DNA of 64,000 nucleotides from an uncultured Erythrobacter sp. (GCA_947493165.1 CANLPY010000001.1:1898501-1962500), one strand, 5' to 3'; counted from the stretch's first letter, positions 37,526 through 47,481 are shown. Made by a program: numbers and translations. The notes: generated by a model not told the origin, from the sequence alone.

Positions 37526-38281
37526 TCAGCGCCCCGCCATCGCCTTCACTTTAGAAAGGTAGGTCCTGCCAATGCGCATCGCTTCGCCATTTTGAAGCTC
37601 TGCCGACCATACGCCCAACCCATCGTGGCGCAGTCCGCGAATATTGTCGCGGCGTAATATGGTTGAGCGGTGAATGCGAATGAACTCATCGGGATCAAGG
37701 CGCTTTTCCAGACCGGCGATGGTTTGCAACAACAGATAGGATTGCGGCGCCTCGTCCGTGCCGATGTGCAGCCGCACATAGTCGCGCTCAGCATCAATCT
37801 GATGCACCTCATTCACAGCGACACGCAGCAGTTCAGAACGGTGCGGAACCCACAATTCCTCAAGCCACTTGCTGGCCTTTTCCTTGCGCTCACCGCGGCG
37901 AGCAGCCGCCCGCTCAATCGCGCGGCCCAAACGATCCGCGGCCACTGGCTTCAGCACATAGTCAATGGCTTCAAGATCAAAGGCCTCAACCGCGAAATCG
38001 TCATGCGCTGTCACGAAAATCACCGCTGGCGGGTTTTCTGTCTTTCCCAGCTGCTTTGCGACACCCAAACCATCCAATTCAGGCATAGTCATATCGAGTA
38101 GGATAAGATCAGGCGTCAGCGCCTCCGCTAGCCGCAGCGCCGCGGCTCCATCACTGGCTGTGCCCACAACATTGATCGCGCCCAATTCCGCGCAAATCAC
38201 CTGGATGCGTTCGACCGCCAGCGGCTCGTCATCAACGATAAGGGTGCGCAAAGCACCGGAAGTGTCTTCGCTATCAACCAT
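37526..38281 (-). CDS. LytTR-type response regulator
   Basis: 251 residues: receiver domain (about 12-128) with phosphate-accepting Asp63 in LILLDMTMPELDG, then a LytTR DNA-binding domain (about 145-250, containing INLVHQIDAERDYVRLHI-like sequence and FIRIHRSTILRRDNI). Its start overlaps the histidine kinase gene by 8 bp, so the two are a cognate pair. Confidence 0.94.
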   Translation of the reverse strand: MVDSEDTSGALRTLIVDDEPLAVERIQVICAELGAINVVGTASDGAAALRLAEALTPDLILLDMTMPELDGLGVAKQLGKTENPPAVIFVTAHDDFAVEAFDLEAIDYVLKPVAADRLGRAIERAAARRGERKEKASKWLEELWVPHRSELLRVAVNEVHQIDAERDYVRLHIGTDEAPQSYLLLQTIAGLEKRLDPDEFIRIHRSTILRRDNIRGLRHDGLGVWSAELQNGEAMRIGRTYLSKVKAMAGR

Positions 38282-39527
38282 TTTGGGTCAGGGGTATCCG
38301 CATTTCAGTGCTATATCCGCCGTCAAACGGTGCCGATGTTAAGACGATGTCGGGCCCGAAGCGCGCCTCTAGGCGGTCGCGTACATTGGCAAGGCCAATA
38401 CCAAAGCCGTGGCTGGCACCTTCCGGCACGCCCGGTCCATCGTCGCTAACCGTGATGACCAGACGATCAAATTCTTCGCGAGCTTTGACGGTGATGGTGA
38501 TCACTTCTTTGACAGCGGAAACTGCGTATTTGACCGAGTTTTCAACCAGCGGTTGCAAGATCATGCCCGGCACGCGCGCTTCCTTGAGGTCATCCGGCAA
38601 GTCAAAATTGCACACCAGCCGCTCTGGAAAACGGACAGCTTCGATATCGAGATAGAGCTGTTGCAGGTCAAATTCGTCCTTCAGCGCCACATCAGACGTT
38701 GGCTCATCAGCCAGACTGTGGCGATAGAAGCGCGACATGGTTTGGATCATTCGTTCTGCACGCTCAGCTTTGCCGGTCATGACCAATGCGGAAAGCGAAT
38801 TGAGCGTGTTGAACAAGAAATGCGGGTTCACTTGATAGCGAAGGCTGCGCAATTCTGCCGCTTTTGCAGCAGAGCGGAACTCTTGTTCGCGCCGTTCAGC
38901 CGCGCGCGCTTGGTATCCGGCAAGCAGCGCGAAATAGAGTGATGCCCAGGCTAACAGCAAGAAATAACGACCCAAAGCTATATCGAGTACAGCGCGCCAC
39001 ATATCGGCGTTGGTTTGCGCGGGCACGATGATCACGCTTTCGGAGTCTACGATTGTGCCGTCTTGATCTGGGTTTGCAGGATCGACCCGTGTCACTGGCA
39101 CTTCGACCAAGAGATTGCCCGATTCATCGCGGCGCAGATTGATGCCATTCTTTTCGGCATATTTCTGCTCAGCCGCCTTTTGAATATCCTGAAAGGCAAG
39201 GTGATTGGCTTTCCCAATGGCGACAGCGACCGGCAACGCTAAGATAATCGCCGCTAACACCCGAACCCATAGCGCGCGGGTATCGAACAGTCGCAACAGT
39301 CCCCACAAGGCGACAGTAAGCCCGATGGCAACAAATGTAACAACCGCGCGGCGCCACATCATGTCGAACTGCATGGCGTAATCGATAGGGTTCACACCGT
39401 CGTATTCGATCACAAAACTGCGCAGTGTGATGAGGACGAAATACGTCGCCCATAGCACCGCCATCGAAAACAGGACTGTGCGAAACGGGACGCTTGGGCG
39501 CGCCTTCTTGGCGTTAGATCTAATCAT
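38274..39527 (-). CDS. LytS/AlgZ-type sensor histidine kinase
   Basis: 417 residues. Four hydrophobic segments (about 20-40, 61-80, 88-105 and 182-204) surround a loop of about 75 residues between the third and fourth (106-180), a possible sensor. The kinase core is of the His_kinase type: YQVNPHFLFNTLNSL with phosphorylated His236, and the ATP-binding NSVKYAV... and SDDGPGVPEGASHGFGIGLANV. It partners the downstream LytTR regulator. Confidence 0.92.
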   Translation of the reverse strand: MIRSNAKKARPSVPFRTVLFSMAVLWATYFVLITLRSFVIEYDGVNPIDYAMQFDMMWRRAVVTFVAIGLTVALWGLLRLFDTRALWVRVLAAIILALPVAVAIGKANHLAFQDIQKAAEQKYAEKNGINLRRDESGNLLVEVPVTRVDPANPDQDGTIVDSESVIIVPAQTNADMWRAVLDIALGRYFLLLAWASLYFALLAGYQARAAERREQEFRSAAKAAELRSLRYQVNPHFLFNTLNSLSALVMTGKAERAERMIQTMSRFYRHSLADEPTSDVALKDEFDLQQLYLDIEAVRFPERLVCNFDLPDDLKEARVPGMILQPLVENSVKYAVSAVKEVITITVKAREEFDRLVITVSDDGPGVPEGASHGFGIGLANVRDRLEARFGPDIVLTSAPFDGGYSTEMRIPLTQNG

Positions 39528-39662
39528 TAAGCCTCGCGCAGTAGCGTGTGCGCGCAGATTCGGCCAATCTCTCGTCGGACACGGTCAGACGTTGATCGAA
39601 AGCCTGTCGAGCAGCATTTGTTGCTCGTCATGCGGCTTTCGACCAAGGATGAGAGCAAGAGC

Positions 39663-41090
39663 TCAATCTTTAGGCTTGATCATCTCTTTTGGCACAATCC
39701 ACTGCGCAAACTGCTCTTCGGTGAGCAGGCCAAGTTCCATGCCTGCCTCTTTCAGGGTCGTTCCATCGGCATGAGCCTTCTTGGCAATCTTCGCGGCATT
39801 GTCATAGCCGATATGCGGGTTCAGCGCGGTAACAAGCATCAGGCTTTCGTTCATCAGCTTATCGATGCGGTCAGTGTTGGCGGTAATTCCGATCACGCAA
39901 TTGTCGGTGAAGCTGCGCGCGCTATCCGACAAAAGGCGAATCGACTGCAGAGTATTGTAGATCATCACCGGCTTGAACACGTTGAGTTCGAGGTGGCCAT
40001 TTGATCCGGCCACGCTAACGGTGGTGTGATTACCCATCACCTGCGCACAAACCATGGTCAGCGCTTCGCATTGGGTCGGATTTACTTTGCCCGGCATGAT
40101 TGATGAACCCGGCTCATTCGCTGGCAAGGCAATCTCGCCAAGACCGCTGCGTGGACCAGAGCCAAGCAAGCGAATGTCATTGGCGATCTTCATCAGGCTG
40201 ACAGCAACAGAATTAAGCGCGCCTGACAATTCTACCAGCGCATCATGCGCGGCCAAGGCTTCGAACTTGTTCGCTGCGGTCACGAAATCGTGGCCTGTTT
40301 CGCTTGCAACATGGGCAGCGAATTTCTCTGCAAACCCGACTTTCGAATTGATCCCTGTGCCAACGGCAGTACCGCCTTGGGCGAGCTCAAGCACACGCGG
40401 CAAAGCGTTTTCGAGCCGAGCAATCGAATATTCGACCTGTTTTGCGTAGCCGGAAAATTCCTGACCCAAAGTAAGCGGGGTTGCATCCTGCAAATGGGTG
40501 CGGCCAATCTTGACGATATCGGCAAAATCATTCGCTTTTGTATCAAGCGCACCGTGCAGCTGACCAAGTGCTGGGACCAATTGCTCAATCGTTTCGCAAG
40601 CCGCCGCAATATGCATCGCGGTAGGGAATGTGTCGTTTGAACTTTGTCCCATATTGCAATGGTCATTGGGATGGACTGGCTCTTTCCCGCCGTGCTGGCC
40701 GGTCAGCATTTGATTGGCGCGGCTGGCAATCACTTCATTGGCGTTCATATTGCTCTGCGTGCCCGACCCGGTCTGCCAGACAGACAGCGGGAACTGATCA
40801 GCCAGCGTCCCGTCAATCACTTCCCCTGCCGCTGCTACAATCGCATCACCCAGTTTTGCCTCAAGCACTCCCAATTCCATGTTCGCGAGCGCGGATGATT
40901 TCTTCTGAATCCCTAAGGCCTTCACCAGGGGTTCCGGCATCGTTTCAGTACCGATTGCGAAGTTTGCGAGGCTGCGCTGGGTCTGTGCGCCCCAGTGACT
41001 ATCCGCCGGAACCGCGACCTCGCCCAGCGAATCGCTTTCCATGCGCACCGCGCCCTCACCTGCCGCACCCACACTTTTCACGTCGCTCAT
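39663..41090 (-). CDS. fumC: Fumarate hydratase class II
   Basis: Interconverts fumarate and malate in the citric acid cycle. About 475 residues, iron-independent type. The fumarase signature [15 protein letters not shown] is present, as are [34 protein letters not shown] and the substrate-binding [17 protein letters not shown] 41090 has GGAG about ten bases upstream; an ATG at 41099 lies too close to that site but is possible. It is divergent from the methyltransferase-like gene. Confidence 0.95.
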   Translation of the reverse strand: MSDVKSVGAAGEGAVRMESDSLGEVAVPADSHWGAQTQRSLANFAIGTETMPEPLVKALGIQKKSSALANMELGVLEAKLGDAIVAAAGEVIDGTLADQFPLSVWQTGSGTQSNMNANEVIASRANQMLTGQHGGKEPVHPNDHCNMGQSSNDTFPTAMHIAAACETIEQLVPALGQLHGALDTKANDFADIVKIGRTHLQDATPLTLGQEFSGYAKQVEYSIARLENALPRVLELAQGGTAVGTGINSKVGFAEKFAAHVASETGHDFVTAANKFEALAAHDALVELSGALNSVAVSLMKIANDIRLLGSGPRSGLGEIALPANEPGSSIMPGKVNPTQCEALTMVCAQVMGNHTTVSVAGSNGHLELNVFKPVMIYNTLQSIRLLSDSARSFTDNCVIGITANTDRIDKLMNESLMLVTALNPHIGYDNAAKIAKKAHADGTTLKEAGMELGLLTEEQFAQWIVPKEMIKPKD

Positions 41091-41189
41091 CGAAGACATA
41101 CTCCATTCGGTCTATTTCAGGCTCCCCTAAGCACTGCTAATCGTGAACGTCAAAGCCCTTGGCGCTGGCAACGTGAGCGGCTAAACGTC

Positions 41190-41220
41190 TTGACGCGCTG
41201 TATTGCTAAAGTAATACAGC
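41190..41220 (+). promoter_or_regulatory. Promoter with an inverted repeat before the methyltransferase-tolC-popZ genes
   Basis: TTGACG (41190-41195) and TAATAC (41212-41217) with a 16-base gap form a good promoter. The perfect inverted repeat GCTGTATT (41197-41204) / AATACAGC (41213-41220) lies across the spacer and -10, as operators of repressors do. Confidence 0.6.
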
Positions 41221-41235
41221 TGTTTCGGAGGGAAA

Positions 41236-41820
41236 ATGACTGACCTGAATGCACCCGTCGCCCGCAAGGCTATGATTGACAGTCAGCTGCGCACCAGCGG
41301 CGTGAATGAAGAATATGTGCTGGCCCGCATGTATGCTGTTCCGCGGGAGAATTACGTACCCGCCGATGCGCGCGCCATTGCCTATATGGATCGCGCGGTG
41401 CCGCTAGGTGAAGGGCGTTATCTGTCTGCCCCAGTCGTACACGCAAAGATGCTAACCGAAGCTGTGCCGACCAAGGATGACACTGTTCTGGTTGTTGAAA
41501 GCGGCAACAAATATTTCGCTGAGCTGATCAGGCCATTGGTCGCAAGCACGGATCAGATCGCCGCTTCTGATGCGGTCGAAAAGGCCGGACGCAAAACCTA
41601 TTCGCTGATCATCGTCGACGGCGCGATTGAGCATCTGCCTGCGAAACTCGCCAAGCGGATTGAGGAAGGCGGACGGATTGTCACCGGACTGCTCGACAAT
41701 GGAGTCACCCGTCTTGCTGTAGGCCGCAAAATCGCTGGCTCAGTTACCCTGCAAGCGGTTGCTGACGTTGGCATTCCATCGCTCGCCGAGTTTGAGCAAG
41801 CCAAAAGCTGGAGCTTTTAA
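41236..41820 (+). CDS. Degenerate protein-L-isoaspartate O-methyltransferase-like protein
   Basis: 194 residues with the Pcm N-terminus (MIDSQLRTSGVNEEYVLARMYAVPRENYVP and GRYLSAPVVHAKMLTEA). In active Pcm the SAM loop reads like GTGSGY; here the same place is VLVVESGNKYFAELIRP (85-100), so the glycine-rich loop is missing, and the protein is shorter than the usual 210 or more residues. It is likely a non-catalytic relative. It is directly upstream of tolC (3 bp), an order I recall from other alphaproteobacteria. Confidence 0.86.
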   Translation: MTDLNAPVARKAMIDSQLRTSGVNEEYVLARMYAVPRENYVPADARAIAYMDRAVPLGEGRYLSAPVVHAKMLTEAVPTKDDTVLVVESGNKYFAELIRPLVASTDQIAASDAVEKAGRKTYSLIIVDGAIEHLPAKLAKRIEEGGRIVTGLLDNGVTRLAVGRKIAGSVTLQAVADVGIPSLAEFEQAKSWSF

Positions 41821-41823
41821 CGC

Positions 41824-43308
41824 ATGGCCCGAAGGTTCAGTAATGTCGGGTCAATGATCAGCCTTGCTGCTGTCCTTGCTGCGGGCAGCACGGCCACCCC
41901 TGCTTCAGCCGATACTTTGCGGGATGCATTGGTGGAAGCATACAACACCAACCCCACCCTTCAGGGAACCCGGGCTGATCAACGTGCCACTGATGAAAAT
42001 GTGCCAATCAATCGTGCCTCAGGCCTGCCAACCGCCACTGTGACCGCGACCCATATCGAGTTCGTTCGGCGGTCGGCCAACTCTTTCACCGCGCCTGAGC
42101 GAAATCTGGGTGTGAATGCGCAGTTGCTGGTTCCAGTCTATTCCGGCGGCGCGGTCAAAAACAGCATTCGCGCCTCAGAAGAGCGCGTTGCAGCGGGCCA
42201 GGCATTTCTGCGGAACAGCGAAAGCGCGATCTTCGGGCAAGTGGTCGCCGCATATATGGACGTCTTACGGACGGAGGCTTTGGCCGCGCTTTCAGCGAAC
42301 CAAGTGCAGGTCCTTGCGGTCAACCTTGAGGCGACGAGCGACCGGTTTGAAATTGGCGATCTCACCCGCACTGATGTGGCCCAGTCGCAATCTCGCTTTG
42401 CCCTTGCACAAGGTGATTTGCGCCAAGCTGAAGCTGCATTGGTCAACGCGCGTGAGACGTATATTCAATTGGTCGGCAAGGCCCCCAATAATCTACAAGC
42501 CCCGCCCCCGCTTCCCGGTCTTCCCGACACAGTTGGCGGCGCAATTGTTACTGCACTGGAAAACAACCCCAATCTTATCGCGTCTAAAGAACGGGCGCAG
42601 GCCGCCGGTTTTGACACCAAGGCAGCGGGGGCAGGACGCCTGCCAACCGTTGGACTGTTCGCGAACGGCGATTACAGCGATTTCTTCGGCACGTTGGGCG
42701 GGCCGGTTTCAGCCGATTTCGCTCAGAGCGAGAAAACTGCAAATGTGGGTGTCCGCGTGACCATACCGCTGTTTCAAGGTGGCCTGCCCGCCGCCCGCCA
42801 ACGACAAGCTGGCGCGCGAGAGAGCGCCGCACTAGAAGAAGTGATCGAAGTTGAGCGTAGTGTTATTCGCGAAACGCGCGGCACTTATTCCAATTGGCGC
42901 GCAGCCAATGCGGTGATCGAAAGCTCGCAAGCGGCCGTTGAAGCAGCAGAGCTGAGCCTTGAAGGCGTGCGCGCTGAAAACTCCATCGGCAACCGCTCGA
43001 TTCTCGATGTGTTGAACGCGGAGCAGGAATTGCTTTCAGCCCGGGCACAATTGGTGACCGCGCGGCGAAATGCCTATGTCGCGGGCTTCTCGCTTTTGGC
43101 TTTGATGGGCCGGGCAGAAGCGCGTGACCTCAATCTTGATACTGGCGGTCCGCTCTACGATCCTCAGGTCAATTTTGAACGAGTACGCAGCAAATTCTGG
43201 GATTGGGACCGTGATCCCAAAGCTGAACCGAAATCGACGAGAACCGTTGACATTCCTGCGTCTGACGGGAAAATCGGACCGACATTGGAAGAAAATCCAG
43301 CTAACTAA
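41824..43308 (+). CDS. tolC: TolC family outer membrane efflux protein
   Basis: 494 residues: signal peptide (about 1-29, ends near ASA-DT), then the duplicated helical barrel typical of TolC: DALVEAYNTNPTLQG in repeat one and the second unit from about residue 240 (GAIVTALENNPNLIASKERAQA). The channel-lining helices keep ENSIGNRSILDVLNAEQELLSARAQL. It makes an outer-membrane exit duct for type I secretion or efflux. Pump partners are not in this window. Confidence 0.95.
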   Translation: MARRFSNVGSMISLAAVLAAGSTATPASADTLRDALVEAYNTNPTLQGTRADQRATDENVPINRASGLPTATVTATHIEFVRRSANSFTAPERNLGVNAQLLVPVYSGGAVKNSIRASEERVAAGQAFLRNSESAIFGQVVAAYMDVLRTEALAALSANQVQVLAVNLEATSDRFEIGDLTRTDVAQSQSRFALAQGDLRQAEAALVNARETYIQLVGKAPNNLQAPPPLPGLPDTVGGAIVTALENNPNLIASKERAQAAGFDTKAAGAGRLPTVGLFANGDYSDFFGTLGGPVSADFAQSEKTANVGVRVTIPLFQGGLPAARQRQAGARESAALEEVIEVERSVIRETRGTYSNWRAANAVIESSQAAVEAAELSLEGVRAENSIGNRSILDVLNAEQELLSARAQLVTARRNAYVAGFSLLALMGRAEARDLNLDTGGPLYDPQVNFERVRSKFWDWDRDPKAEPKSTRTVDIPASDGKIGPTLEENPAN

Positions 43309-43359
43309 CCCAAATCGCATCTGATTCGTGGTTAAAAAAAGGTCTCGGCAGGGAAGTTT

Positions 43360-43845
43360 ATGGCGCAGGACAACGAAGCATCCGTCGAAGAAATCCTCGA
43401 ATCGATCAAGAAAGTGATCGCCCGCGATAATCGCGATGGCGCACTAGAAGCTCGCCGCCGCCGCGTGCAAGAATCCGATGAGGCAGAAGCAGCTAAGGAT
43501 GGCACGGTCGCAGATCCCGCCACTGCGGAGGAGGCCGAGGAAGTGCTCGATCTAGCGGAGATGGAATTCGTTGAAGACCGCGATGACGCGGACGACAGCG
43601 ATGATCCGCAATTGACGACAGACGCCGTGCGCGGCGCGATGCGCGAAAACTTGGAGGCCTTGGCCATGCTCGCCGAACCGGGTGTTCCGCCGCAAATCGT
43701 CCGATCAGGGGAAACTTCGCTGGAAGGGCTAACGCGTGAATTGATGCGCCCGATGCTGGCAGAGTGGCTTGATACGAACCTGCCGGGTATCGTTGAAAAA
43801 CTGGTGCAAGCCGAAATCGCTCGCATCGCTGGCAAGCGCGGCTGA
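43360..43845 (+). CDS. PopZ-family polar organising protein (DUF2497)
   Basis: 161 residues: an N-terminal helix ASVEEILESIKKVIARDN (7-24) typical for binding partner proteins, a very acidic middle (about 35-90), and the C-terminal oligomerisation helices LTRELMRPMLAEWLDTNLPG and IVEKLVQAEIARIAG. In Caulobacter PopZ holds ParB-parS at the cell pole, which fits the parS/parA region 18 kb away. The usual downstream valS is not here. Confidence 0.88.
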   Translation: MAQDNEASVEEILESIKKVIARDNRDGALEARRRRVQESDEAEAAKDGTVADPATAEEAEEVLDLAEMEFVEDRDDADDSDDPQLTTDAVRGAMRENLEALAMLAEPGVPPQIVRSGETSLEGLTRELMRPMLAEWLDTNLPGIVEKLVQAEIARIAGKRG

Positions 43846-43919
43846 TCAATCCGGCTTTGCGCCATTCGTCGCGCACCAGACCCTAGCCACGGCCACGGCC
43901 AGCCGTTATTCGTGCTGGC

Positions 43920-46100
43920 ATGAGAAAAACTTTTGCGCTCGGCGTATGTCTCGCCGCTCTTTCGCTTACCGCTGCTCCGCTCAAAGCTGATGATCACCCA
44001 TCCGTCGATGCGCCGTCAGCTATACCCGGCGTTGATCGAACGCCAATGTCTGCGAAAGACCTAATTACCACGCCGCGCCTTGGCGGGATTACGACCTCCC
44101 CAGATGGGCGCTATGCCGTCTATCAAGTGGTCCGAACCGACGGCAAAAGCTTTGAACGCACCCCTACAATCTACCTGCATGATCTGAACGCACCCGGAGC
44201 GGAACCTGTTGCGCTCAATTTCGGGATCGCCGCCCACTCAGTCGCTTTCGGACCAGATGGTTGGCTTTATTTCCTATCGTCCGAAGCGCCTGGTGCTGGT
44301 GACGATGGTGAGGGCAACACGCGGCTTTGGCGGGTGGCGCTCGAAGCTGATGGTAATGTCACAGGGCCTATGCCCGCCGCGTACATTCCCGGCACTGACA
44401 TCCACGGCTTTAAACTCTCCCCCAGCGGGGATGCGGTTGCCCTTTGGTCGAACATAGCCCGCGATTGTCCGCGCTTTGGCTGTAAAGATGAAAGCGAGAC
44501 GCTCGGTAGTGGCCGTCTATATGAAAGTGACGACGGTTTCTTCCGCCATTGGGACACATGGGTTGAGCCGGGTCAGTATAACCGCGTTTTCGTGTTTGGG
44601 ATGGAAAACGGCAAAGTTGTGGGTGATGGCCTACCGCTGGATGGCCGCGATACGGACACAGGCCTCACGGCGAACACTCCGACCATGCCATTTGGCGGAG
44701 GCGAGGATATCGCTTGGGCGGCCGACGGAAAGGGCGTGTTTTTCGTTGCGCGCGAAACAGGCAGCGAAGAGCCTACATCGACCGATCTGGATATCTACTA
44801 TTCCGACCTGACAGGCAGCGCCCCAGTTGAACTGACCAAAGCCAATCCGGCGGTTGATACCGGCCCCGCCCCATCGCCCGATGGCAGATTTCTCGCCTAT
44901 CTCGCCATGGCGCGGCCAGGATACGAATCGGATCGCACAGTGGTGCACCTGCGCAACCTTGCGACAGGTGAGACCCGCGCTTTAACGCAGGACTATGATC
45001 GCAGCTTTGGCGGCCTTTCATGGACCGCTGATGGCAGCGCAATCCTCGCCACGGCTGCCGATGTGCTCGACACGCCAGTATTCCGCATCGACCCGCAAAG
45101 CGGCGAAGTAACCAAGCTTGATCTGATGGCCGGGCATGAGGCGCATATCGGCAATGTCACACCGCTTGCTGGCGACCGCCTGCTGTTCACCCGCGATTCC
45201 ATCGGCGTACCGGCAGAACTTTTCTTGTCACAAGGCTTCAGGCAAGCTCGACCACTTACCGATGTGGCGACAACGCGAACAGGGAAGATGGCCTCAACGG
45301 TCACCACGCGGTTCAGTTTTGCAGGAGCGGATGGGAACACAGTTTGGGGGCAGATCACACGGTTAGAGCAGCAAACCGGCTCCATCCCAGCCATTCTTTA
45401 CATCCACGGAGGCCCGCAAGGCAGTTTTCGCGATGGCTGGTCCAGCCGCTGGAACCCGCGTGTGCTCGCCAGCCAAGGTTATGCGGTCATCTCGGTCGAT
45501 TTCCATGGGAGCGCGGGATACGGGCAAGAGTTTATGGATGCGATCAACCGTGATTGGGGCGGCAAACCGTTGATTGATCTACAGCGCGGCCTAGAGGCGG
45601 CGCTGGAAGTGGACGACCAAATCGACGGCGGCAATGCTTGCGCCATGGGTGCAAGCTATGGTGGTTATATGGTCAATTGGATCGCGGGCAATTGGCCGGA
45701 CGGCTTTAGCTGCCTGGTCCAGCATGATGGATTGTTCGACATGCGCAGCTTCTACTATTCGACTGAAGAATTGTGGTTCCCGCGCTGGGATTTTGGCGGT
45801 TCATACAGCGAAGCGCGCGAGACATATGAGAAATGGAACCCAGTCAATCACGTGGATAAATGGAAAACACCCATGCTCGTGATTGCCGGAGAACGCGATT
45901 TCCGCGTGCCTTACACGCAAGGGCTGCAAAGCTTCACAGCCTTGCAAGAACGTAACATCCCGTCGCAATTGCTTGTCTTCCCGGATGAGAATCACTGGGT
46001 TCTGGGCGCAGAAAACTCGCTTCAGTGGCACAATACCGTGTTCAACTGGCTTGATCGCTGGTTAGTAAAAGATGTTGAGACGGCGCGAGACGCTCCATGA
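43920..46100 (+). CDS. S9 family prolyl oligopeptidase-like peptidase, exported
   Basis: A 726-residue serine peptidase: signal peptide (about 1-23), N-terminal beta-propeller, and C-terminal alpha/beta hydrolase. The catalytic Ser is in GASYGGYMVNW, the Asp in the ERDFRVP segment and the His in DENHWVLG. Such enzymes are aminopeptidase- or dipeptidyl-peptidase-like in the periplasm. It overlaps the ferredoxin-like gene by 4 bp. Confidence 0.93.
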   Translation: MRKTFALGVCLAALSLTAAPLKADDHPSVDAPSAIPGVDRTPMSAKDLITTPRLGGITTSPDGRYAVYQVVRTDGKSFERTPTIYLHDLNAPGAEPVALNFGIAAHSVAFGPDGWLYFLSSEAPGAGDDGEGNTRLWRVALEADGNVTGPMPAAYIPGTDIHGFKLSPSGDAVALWSNIARDCPRFGCKDESETLGSGRLYESDDGFFRHWDTWVEPGQYNRVFVFGMENGKVVGDGLPLDGRDTDTGLTANTPTMPFGGGEDIAWAADGKGVFFVARETGSEEPTSTDLDIYYSDLTGSAPVELTKANPAVDTGPAPSPDGRFLAYLAMARPGYESDRTVVHLRNLATGETRALTQDYDRSFGGLSWTADGSAILATAADVLDTPVFRIDPQSGEVTKLDLMAGHEAHIGNVTPLAGDRLLFTRDSIGVPAELFLSQGFRQARPLTDVATTRTGKMASTVTTRFSFAGADGNTVWGQITRLEQQTGSIPAILYIHGGPQGSFRDGWSSRWNPRVLASQGYAVISVDFHGSAGYGQEFMDAINRDWGGKPLIDLQRGLEAALEVDDQIDGGNACAMGASYGGYMVNWIAGNWPDGFSCLVQHDGLFDMRSFYYSTEELWFPRWDFGGSYSEARETYEKWNPVNHVDKWKTPMLVIAGERDFRVPYTQGLQSFTALQERNIPSQLLVFPDENHWVLGAENSLQWHNTVFNWLDRWLVKDVETARDAP

Positions 46101-46519
46101 GCGAAGACATGAGCCTGCTTGCAGCGCAAACGGCACTGTCGAAGAAATATGGCGCAAAAACACAGCGTCACATCTTCCTTTGTGCGTTGAGTGAAAAGCA
46201 AAAATGCTGCTCGCCTGAAGCTGGCGAGGAAGCCTGGACTTATCTTAAATCACGCATGAAAGAGCTGGGGTTAATCGGGCCACAGCGCACGTCGGATCAC
46301 CCCCGCGGCCCCGGCGGCGGCCTTCAGCGTACCAAGGCCGATTGCCTTCAGATTTGCGCGCGCGGACCGATCGCTGTCGTTTGGCCAGATGAGGTTTGGT
46401 ATCATTCCTGTACGCCGGCTGCTCTGGAGCGGATCATCCAGGAACACTTGATCGGCGGGGAGCCAGTTGAAGATTTTCGTCTGACAACACCCAATGGTTC
46501 GCGTAGCCAAGCTCAATAG
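46097..46519 (+). CDS. Thioredoxin-fold [2Fe-2S] ferredoxin-like protein
   Basis: A 140-residue protein of the (2Fe-2S) ferredoxin family. It carries Cys29, Cys37-Cys38, Cys83 and Cys87 (DCLQICARGPIAVVWPDEVWYHSC) and Cys105, the pattern that binds the cluster in this fold. ERIIQEHLIGGEPVED near the end also matches. It overlaps the peptidase gene by 4 bp, an unexpected partner for an electron carrier. Confidence 0.88.
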   Translation: MSEDMSLLAAQTALSKKYGAKTQRHIFLCALSEKQKCCSPEAGEEAWTYLKSRMKELGLIGPQRTSDHPRGPGGGLQRTKADCLQICARGPIAVVWPDEVWYHSCTPAALERIIQEHLIGGEPVEDFRLTTPNGSRSQAQ

Positions 46520-46528
46520 AGCCGGACG

Positions 46529-46843
46529 CTAATCGTCGTCTTTGCGGCCCCACAGGTCATCAGGGTCAGGCAGTTTGTTGTCGACCGATTCGTCATGTCC
46601 CGTCCCATTGGATAGGAACACTAACCCCATCAATCCGCCGCCCAGCAGCATCGTAAAACTGATGCCCAGCGCAACCGCGATGTAAAAGTGAACCGAGATC
46701 GCGCCATTGTATTTATAGAGCAAAGCCAGCGCGATCAGGACTACGCCAACTGTCACCATCATCAGCAAACGCATGATGCGGCGATAGCGCGCCCACGCGT
46801 AAGCAGCGTTTTCTGGATCATCGAGCGGAGATTTGTTGACCAT
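46529..46843 (-). CDS. Two-helix membrane protein of unknown function
   Basis: 104 residues: polar N-terminus (DDPENAAYAWARYRRIM), two hydrophobic segments (about 28-45 and 55-82), and an acidic tail ending PDDLWGRKDDD. I chose ATG 46843; ATG 46849 would add two residues. Longer frames reach into the intergenic region and are not family-like. It lies 9 bp from the convergent ferredoxin-like gene and is divergent from the CBS gene. Confidence 0.68.
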   Translation of the reverse strand: MVNKSPLDDPENAAYAWARYRRIMRLLMMVTVGVVLIALALLYKYNGAISVHFYIAVALGISFTMLLGGGLMGLVFLSNGTGHDESVDNKLPDPDDLWGRKDDD

Positions 46844-47007
46844 GTGCATCACATGCGCGCCTCGCCGACCAGTTTCAATGACTTTGAGCGCGAGGTCGGG
46901 ATCAATTGGGCGCGGGATAGAGGCGACGCCCACTAAGCACAGGCACGGATTCGCTTTTTTGCGTGTGAAATGGCATATTTTGCACGTCGCTATAGGAGGC
47001 CTCAACC

Positions 47008-47436
47008 ATGACCATCGCCAAAATCGTTGCCAACCGCTCATCATCTGACATCATTTCATGCGATGTCAGCACTCCGGTTCGTGATGCGGTGGCTATGCTG
47101 GCCGGGAAACGGATCGGCGCTCTACCAGTGCTCGAAAACGGCACAGTCGCCGGAATCTTGTCAGAACGCGACGTGATCTACCGCTTGGCCCAAGAGGGGG
47201 CGGCCGGCCTGGATAAGACAGTGGGTGAGATCATGACATCGCCCGCAATAACGGTGGAGCCTTCGACCAAGATTGACGATGCGCTGGCAATGATGACCCG
47301 GCGGCGTTTCCGCCATTTCCCGGTGGTCGATAATGGCGCATTGTGTGCTTTCATCTCAATCGGTGATTTGGTCAAAAGTAAGATTGATGAAGTAGAGCAT
47401 GAGGCCGAGGCGCTGCGCGCCTATATTCAAACCTAA
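47008..47436 (+). CDS. Two-CBS-domain protein
   Basis: 142 residues made of two CBS domains: VRDAVAMLAGKRIGALPVLENGTVAGILSERDVIYRL (about 27-62) and IDDALAMMTRRRFRHFPVVDNGALCAFISIGDLVK (about 90-125), ending in a helix. These bind adenine nucleotides and usually regulate a partner or act alone in energy sensing. The start has AGGAGG about seven bases upstream. Ligand and partner are unknown. Confidence 0.92.
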   Translation: MTIAKIVANRSSSDIISCDVSTPVRDAVAMLAGKRIGALPVLENGTVAGILSERDVIYRLAQEGAAGLDKTVGEIMTSPAITVEPSTKIDDALAMMTRRRFRHFPVVDNGALCAFISIGDLVKSKIDEVEHEAEALRAYIQT

Positions 47437-47481
47437 TCCTTGAGACTTGAGCAATGGCACGGCGCACACTAAATTAGACCC

